Positions 5,848-9,810 of a DNA stretch of 9,810 bases are shown here, piece by piece; position 1 is the stretch's first letter, and each line of letters opens with the position of its first letter. Source of the DNA: Pseudomonadota bacterium. GTDB taxonomy: Bacteria; Desulfobacterota; Anaeroferrophillalia; Anaeroferrophillales; Tharpellaceae. The notes beneath the pieces were generated by a model that saw only the letters and a program-made list of their open reading frames with translations, made no database searches and was not told where the DNA came from. Made by a program: the position numbers and the translations under genes. The DNA is taken from positions 1-9,810 of the forward strand of contig DAOWHJ010000077.1 of the NCBI GenBank assembly GCA_030641485.1, read 5' to 3'.

Positions 5848-7464
5848 TCACATAGATCTGACTTGGGCCAAGAACTTATCAACCTCACTGCGTAAAGTTT
5901 CGCCACCGGCCATTAGGTTATCAACCTTCACCAGGACTTCCTCTAAAGCCGAATCAGTCTCAGCAATGGCTGAGGCGACCCCATCCAGTTCATTCGAAAC
6001 TTCCTCTGTGTGGTTCAGTGCCTGCCGCGTACTTTCAGTAATTTCAGTCGTGGTTTCATGTTGCTCAGCAACAGCGCTCAAAACCAAAGCCATTGTCTCA
6101 TTAATCGTGGCAATAGTTGTATCAATTTCGCTAACCGCACGCACCGAATCTTTGGTAAATTTTTGAATTTCGGTAATCTTACTGGTAACCTTTTTTGTTG
6201 AACTCGAAGTTTTAGCCGCCAAACCTTTAACTTCGCTCGCGACTACGGCAAACCCCTTGCCGGCCTCACCAGCCCGAGCTGCCTCAATCGTTGCATTTAA
6301 GGCCAAGAGATTAGTTTGCCCGGCGATCCCGGAAATGAGGTCTACGACTTTGTCAATCTCACTCGCAGATGTCGCCAAACAATCACCTAGAGTATTCGCT
6401 TCTGCCGCCTTCTCCGCCGCTGTTTGTGAAATTTCAGAAGAGTTGGTAATCTTTTCTTGAATCTCCCCAATTGAACTAACCAGTTCCTCAATCGAGGTCG
6501 AGACCTGATTAACATTGGCGACAGTTTCAGAAGAGACTACGACTGCGGCCTGGGCCCGGGAACTTGTTTGGCCAGCAACCTCTTTAGTTTGCCGAACCGA
6601 TTCCTGCATCTGCTGCATATCCTGGGTGAAAGATGTAAAAAAAGTTAAGACTGACTCCTCAAAATGGTTCGCCATATTCCTCAGAGCTCGTTCAAGGCGC
6701 TGACGCTCAACCGCATTCTCCTTAAAAATTTCGACTGCAGCAGCCATCCGCCCGATCTCATCATGGCGCTCTTGAGCCGGAATTTCAATATCGAGTTCAT
6801 TATCCGCAATCTTCTTCATAACCCCGGTCATTTGGATCAGAGGTCGAGTTAAAGAACCAGTCAGAAGATAAATAACAACACTTGCCACCAGGAGCAAGAC
6901 AAAACCACCACCGAACAACATCGCCCGTTGATTACTGATCGTACTCCTTAGGGGTTTAATATCGTAGGTCAACTCTAAAACCCCGCCAATTCCTTTACTT
7001 GGCCAGTCGGGGTGGCACCGCAAACAGTCGGGAGAAATTATTTGTGGGGTGTATATGTGAATACTCTGTTCACCCGTACGAGTTATTACCTGCTGTTTTT
7101 CCAAGATCTCTTGCCAAACCTCTTGATCAATATTGACCCCTTTCTCCAACGTTTCAGTTGCAGACATATCAAGAGTCCCCTCAAGATTATAGAGAACTGC
7201 CTCTTTGACCCCCTCAATCTCAATCTGGCTCCGCAAAAGCCGATGAAAGTTCTTCATCTGACCACGTTCAAGTGAGCTCTGCACACCCTCGGTAAATGAG
7301 TGCGACAAAAGCTGAACCGAATGATAGTAGGAGTCACTCAACTTGCCACTAATGTACTGATTATAAAAAATCAGGCCCGCACTCAATGTCAAACACAGGG
7401 TCAGGATTACGCTAACAACCATTCTGGTTTTAACAGAACTCTCTTTATTGCTTGTTTGCAACAT
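5848..7464 (-). CDS. Methyl-accepting chemotaxis protein with a CXXCH periplasmic sensor
   Basis: This inner-membrane chemoreceptor should signal to CheA/CheW. The 538 residues read: TM1 about 14-37; periplasmic sensor about 38-180; TM2 about 181-202; HAMP about 203-256; then a long cytoplasmic coiled coil. The conserved signalling tip is near 378-415 (SGIAGQTNLLALNATIEAAR...AGKGFAVVASEV). The sensor contains CLRCH (C147, C150, H151), the covalent haem c attachment motif, in a context (YTPQIISPDCLRCHPDW...GGVLEL) like DUF3365/Tll0287-type sensor domains. It may therefore sense redox state, oxygen or a small gas through haem. No CheR-tethering pentapeptide is at the C-terminus. The ATG at 7464 has AAAGGTG about 9 bases upstream. 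It starts 78 bases after the hydrogenase small subunit, with no clear terminator between them, so co-transcription is plausible. Confidence 0.94.
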   Translation of the reverse strand: MLQTSNKESSVKTRMVVSVILTLCLTLSAGLIFYNQYISGKLSDSYYHSVQLLSHSFTEGVQSSLERGQMKNFHRLLRSQIEIEGVKEAVLYNLEGTLDMSATETLEKGVNIDQEVWQEILEKQQVITRTGEQSIHIYTPQIISPDCLRCHPDWPSKGIGGVLELTYDIKPLRSTISNQRAMLFGGGFVLLLVASVVIYLLTGSLTRPLIQMTGVMKKIADNELDIEIPAQERHDEIGRMAAAVEIFKENAVERQRLERALRNMANHFEESVLTFFTSFTQDMQQMQESVRQTKEVAGQTSSRAQAAVVVSSETVANVNQVSTSIEELVSSIGEIQEKITNSSEISQTAAEKAAEANTLGDCLATSASEIDKVVDLISGIAGQTNLLALNATIEAARAGEAGKGFAVVASEVKGLAAKTSSSTKKVTSKITEIQKFTKDSVRAVSEIDTTIATINETMALVLSAVAEQHETTTEITESTRQALNHTEEVSNELDGVASAIAETDSALEEVLVKVDNLMAGGETLRSEVDKFLAQVRSM

Positions 7465-7542
7465 CGCAAAACACCTTTCAAAAATACATTTAAGACTAAC
7501 TCGATAGACCGCAAGTGAACTCGACCGATACCTGTAAACGAT

Positions 7543-8454
7543 TTAACTGGAACCGTTCTGCCGGTAAAAAGGAAAATCGCGTTTGCGGGCAAAGATCGGC
7601 GAGGTGCAACCAATGCAGGGTGCATTAGCATCGATACACCAGGTCTGCCCACCATTCCACCAGCGGGTGGGACAATCGGCAAAAGAGTCCGGCCCGAGAC
7701 AACCAAGTTTGAAGAGACAACCCTCATCACCAAGTTTCTGGGCCAGCACCTCTTCTTGAAAATCGTGATAACGGGGACATGTTTCATGGACCTTCTTGCC
7801 AAAGAAGATCTCAGGTGAAGCATACTGATTTAATTTGGGAATCCCAACTTTAACGATGTGTGTAATCGTATGCCAGACCCAATCAGGATGGACTGGACAA
7901 CCCGGGATTGTAATCATTAATGGCTTTAAATTCCTTTTCTTATAAAACTCCGGCAAACTAACCGCCCCGGTCAGATTGCCTTCGGCCGCCGGAATCCCAC
8001 CGAAAGTAGCACAGCTACCAATGGCAATTACTCCAGCCATAGTTGCCGCCGCATCCTCAATATAACTGGCAAAGGTTTTCTCGCCAAACATACAAGCCTC
8101 CGGCATCGCCTCGGGTATTGCACCTTCAATTGCGAGAAAATAATCACCCGCATTCCCGTCAATAAATGCATCAATAACCTCTAAAGCTCGACGACCAGAA
8201 GCAGCTGACAAATCGCCGTGAAAAAGGAGTTGGCTGTAATCAGTAATCATGGAGAGGGGAGAGGGGTTTTCGGACTGCAGCAATGAGACCGAACACCCAC
8301 TGCAAGAGAGCCCCTGCAGGTAGATGAGCCGAGGAATTTTGTTTGGATCAAGACTCTTTAACGCCGCCGCCACCGGAGCAGAGAAGCCCCCCAGCCCGAA
8401 CGCCGCACTCATAGCTGCTGCCATCTTTAAAAATTGTCGTCTTTTTATCTGCAT
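7543..8454 (-). CDS. [NiFe] hydrogenase small subunit, periplasmic, [NiFeSe]-like
   Basis: The small subunit carries electrons from the NiFe site to the redox partner. The Tat signal RRQFLKM (residues 5-11), a hydrophobic stretch and a likely cleavage near residue 30 (PVAAALKS) place the dimer in the periplasm, and fix the ATG at 8454. Iron-sulfur ligands are all present: proximal C51, C54, C148, C186; distal H223, C226, C246, C252; medial C261, C273, C280, C283. C273 sits where [3Fe-4S] enzymes have Pro, so three [4Fe-4S] clusters are expected, as in [NiFeSe] hydrogenases. CSVSLL, PAAEGN and CIGC...PFY also resemble that clade. The extra proximal cysteine after CSG, typical of oxygen-tolerant enzymes, is absent. 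At 303 residues it ends in PFYRQNGSS with no C-terminal membrane anchor, suggesting a soluble partner such as a cytochrome c. AGGTAG lies 4 bases before the ATG. Confidence 0.96.
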   Translation of the reverse strand: MQIKRRQFLKMAAAMSAAFGLGGFSAPVAAALKSLDPNKIPRLIYLQGLSCSGCSVSLLQSENPSPLSMITDYSQLLFHGDLSAASGRRALEVIDAFIDGNAGDYFLAIEGAIPEAMPEACMFGEKTFASYIEDAAATMAGVIAIGSCATFGGIPAAEGNLTGAVSLPEFYKKRNLKPLMITIPGCPVHPDWVWHTITHIVKVGIPKLNQYASPEIFFGKKVHETCPRYHDFQEEVLAQKLGDEGCLFKLGCLGPDSFADCPTRWWNGGQTWCIDANAPCIGCTSPIFARKRDFPFYRQNGSS

Positions 8455-8529
8455 TCTACCTAATCTCCCATGAAAATATAAGGGTCAAAGTTGATGAGCC
8501 CGTAAAATCTCTGAACAACTAATTCATAA

Positions 8530-9810
8530 TTAATGCACTGCGCAACCCAGGCACGGATCAAATGAGTGGACAATGCGCACCGACTCAATCTGCTCTTCAG
8601 GGTTCTCAACCTGGGTCCCGACAAGTGCAGTCTCCATCGCCCCGGGATTATCATTATCATCTCGAGGTGAACAGTTCCAGGTGGTCGGCACCACACACTC
8701 GTACTTTTCAATCTTGTGATCTTTAAGGCGAATATAGTGCAGCAATGCCCCACGCGAGGCTTCGGTTGCACCGAAGCCTTCTCCGGTAGCCGGAATCTCA
8801 AATTTGGCCATACTCGGCGCACCCGGATCAAGGCGTTCGGTCTCAGCCAAGAGAAACTCACCGATCACCAAACCACACAAGGCCCGGCTCAAATGGCGAC
8901 CCAGAACCGAATTTATCTGCATCGGTTTAATCCCTACTTGTCCAGCAACCTGATCAACCAACCCTCTCAACTTACTGTTATTACCAGTGGTATAGTCCAC
9001 CAACACCCGAGCTGCTGGGCCAACCTCAACCATCCGGCCATCATAACGCGGGGCTTTAATCCAAGAATAGGCCCCGCTTTTGTGGGGCTCAGGGATAAGT
9101 TGACCGTCACGCACCTTCAGACCCGAAGCCGACGAGTAACGAGCATACTTGACATCCTCAATAATTTTTCCAAAATCGACCGCTTCGACCTGACCCTGTG
9201 CGAGCAGGCCTGGGGCAAAGAGACGATCACTGTTGGAATCAGGCCCTAAGGGCAAAAGGCCAAATGAAAGAAAATCCCCCCGACTCTGACCTATATTCCA
9301 ATATTCGGGAAAACTTTCGGCCACCGCCAGAATATCGGGCACATACTTCATCTTGTAAAAATCAACCGTCTCTTTAATCAGGGATTGATACTGCATGATC
9401 AGATCGATAGAGGCTTTTTGGGTGCAGCCTCCGGGGAAAATACCGGTCGCATGGGGAAACTTGCCGCCAAAGATAGCTGAGGCCCGGTTAGCTTTTTTCT
9501 GAATTTCCATCGCATCAAGGTAGTTCTTTAATGCCTGCAGATTAATCTCCGGGTCTTCAATATAGCGTCCGCCCAGACGCGGCAGAAAAGGGGCGGCGGG
9601 AAATGATTTACCCGATGCCAATTCACTCTTCACCCAGTCTCTTAGTTGGACCATATCAGGGTCGCGCCCAGTGTAACCAACAATCGCAGTCACATCAACA
9701 AAATCCAGAGCACAAAGCTGATAAAAGTGTAACAGGTAGTCATAGAGATGATTAGCTCCCTGGATCAGATTGTGCAGAATTCGACCATTTTTGGTGGGCT
9801 CAAGATTATA
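8530..9810 (-). CDS. [NiFe] hydrogenase large subunit, partial (5' end off the window)
   Basis: This catalytic subunit binds the NiFe(CN)2CO centre and splits or makes H2. The frame stays open to base 9810. The 39 residues ahead of the GTG at 9693 match the conserved family block (NGRILHNLIQGANHL...LLHFYQLCALDFVD), so 9693 is not the start. About 426 residues are visible. The missing N-terminus should hold the RxCGxC nickel motif. Other family blocks are GGKFPHATGIFPGG, RGALLHYIRL and VVPTTWNCSPRD. The C-terminal nickel motif is DPCLGCAVH, with TGC (Cys), not TGA (Sec), at the position used by [NiFeSe] enzymes. The protein stops right after that His, so there is no C-terminal propeptide. It precedes the small subunit by 75 bases, the reverse of the usual small-large order. 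Its Tat export would depend on the small subunit's signal. Confidence 0.97.
   Translation of the reverse strand, partial: YNLEPTKNGRILHNLIQGANHLYDYLLHFYQLCALDFVDVTAIVGYTGRDPDMVQLRDWVKSELASGKSFPAAPFLPRLGGRYIEDPEINLQALKNYLDAMEIQKKANRASAIFGGKFPHATGIFPGGCTQKASIDLIMQYQSLIKETVDFYKMKYVPDILAVAESFPEYWNIGQSRGDFLSFGLLPLGPDSNSDRLFAPGLLAQGQVEAVDFGKIIEDVKYARYSSASGLKVRDGQLIPEPHKSGAYSWIKAPRYDGRMVEVGPAARVLVDYTTGNNSKLRGLVDQVAGQVGIKPMQINSVLGRHLSRALCGLVIGEFLLAETERLDPGAPSMAKFEIPATGEGFGATEASRGALLHYIRLKDHKIEKYECVVPTTWNCSPRDDNDNPGAMETALVGTQVENPEEQIESVRIVHSFDPCLGCAVH

Noticed and set aside
7407..7823. 138-codon minus-strand ORF overlapping the small subunit 3' end
   Set aside because: It is out of frame with the hydrogenase small subunit and the chemoreceptor, both of which account for this DNA. 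The product is Arg/Leu/Val-rich with no domain.
8536..8559. Selenocysteine in the large subunit
   Set aside because: The codons in the C-terminal motif are TGC for both Cys positions. There is no in-frame TGA before the stop.
8716..9249. 177-codon plus-strand ORF opposite the hydrogenase large subunit
   Set aside because: It lies wholly inside a strongly conserved gene on the other strand. Its translation has no recognisable domain and is Ser/Pro/Gln-rich, as antisense shadows are.
8530..9693. GTG at 9693 as the start of the hydrogenase large subunit
   Set aside because: The frame continues upstream to the window edge with a conserved block (NGRILHNLIQGANHL). The gene is simply cut by the window.

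Overview
The window looks like chromosomal DNA of an anaerobic, Gram-negative, motile bacterium. LpxC implies a lipid A outer membrane, and a chemoreceptor implies taxis. The periplasmic [NiFe] hydrogenase and the haem-type CXXCH sensor fit sulfate- or metal-reducing relatives of the former Deltaproteobacteria (Desulfobacterota). That placement is an inference from gene content, not from a phylogenetic marker. All seven recognised genes are on the minus strand, so transcription runs from high to low coordinates.

In transcription order, the right end (9810 down to 7543) carries the large subunit of a group 1 [NiFe] hydrogenase, cut by the window edge, and then its small subunit with a Tat signal. 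The next gene, 78 bases on (7464 to 5848), is a membrane chemoreceptor with a CXXCH motif in its periplasmic sensor region. It may be read through from the hydrogenase operon. About 30 bases past its stop is a 71-base, nearly perfect inverted repeat (5746-5816), inside a 465-base gene-free stretch holding at least two more inverted repeats.

The second block (5382 to 1550) is a tight three-gene cluster: a cysteine-synthase-type PLP enzyme, gatA and gatB, with gaps of 12 and 5 bases. GatA and GatB are two of the three subunits of the tRNA-dependent amidotransferase. gatC, which usually leads this operon, is not in the window, and the cysteine synthase occupies its place. After a 430-base gene-free, A/C-rich stretch comes lpxC (1119 to 181). 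The last 180 bases hold no gene I can support.

The hydrogenase is the most interesting part. Its small subunit has the sequence features of the [NiFeSe] clade, including a fourth medial-cluster cysteine, but the large subunit has Cys rather than selenocysteine in its C-terminal motif. The large subunit stops exactly at the terminal His of DPCxxCxxH, so it lacks the C-terminal peptide that maturation proteases normally remove. The gene order is large before small, the reverse of the usual arrangement. With the adjacent CXXCH chemoreceptor, this could be a hydrogen-oxidation and redox-taxis locus, though that link is inferred only from adjacency.
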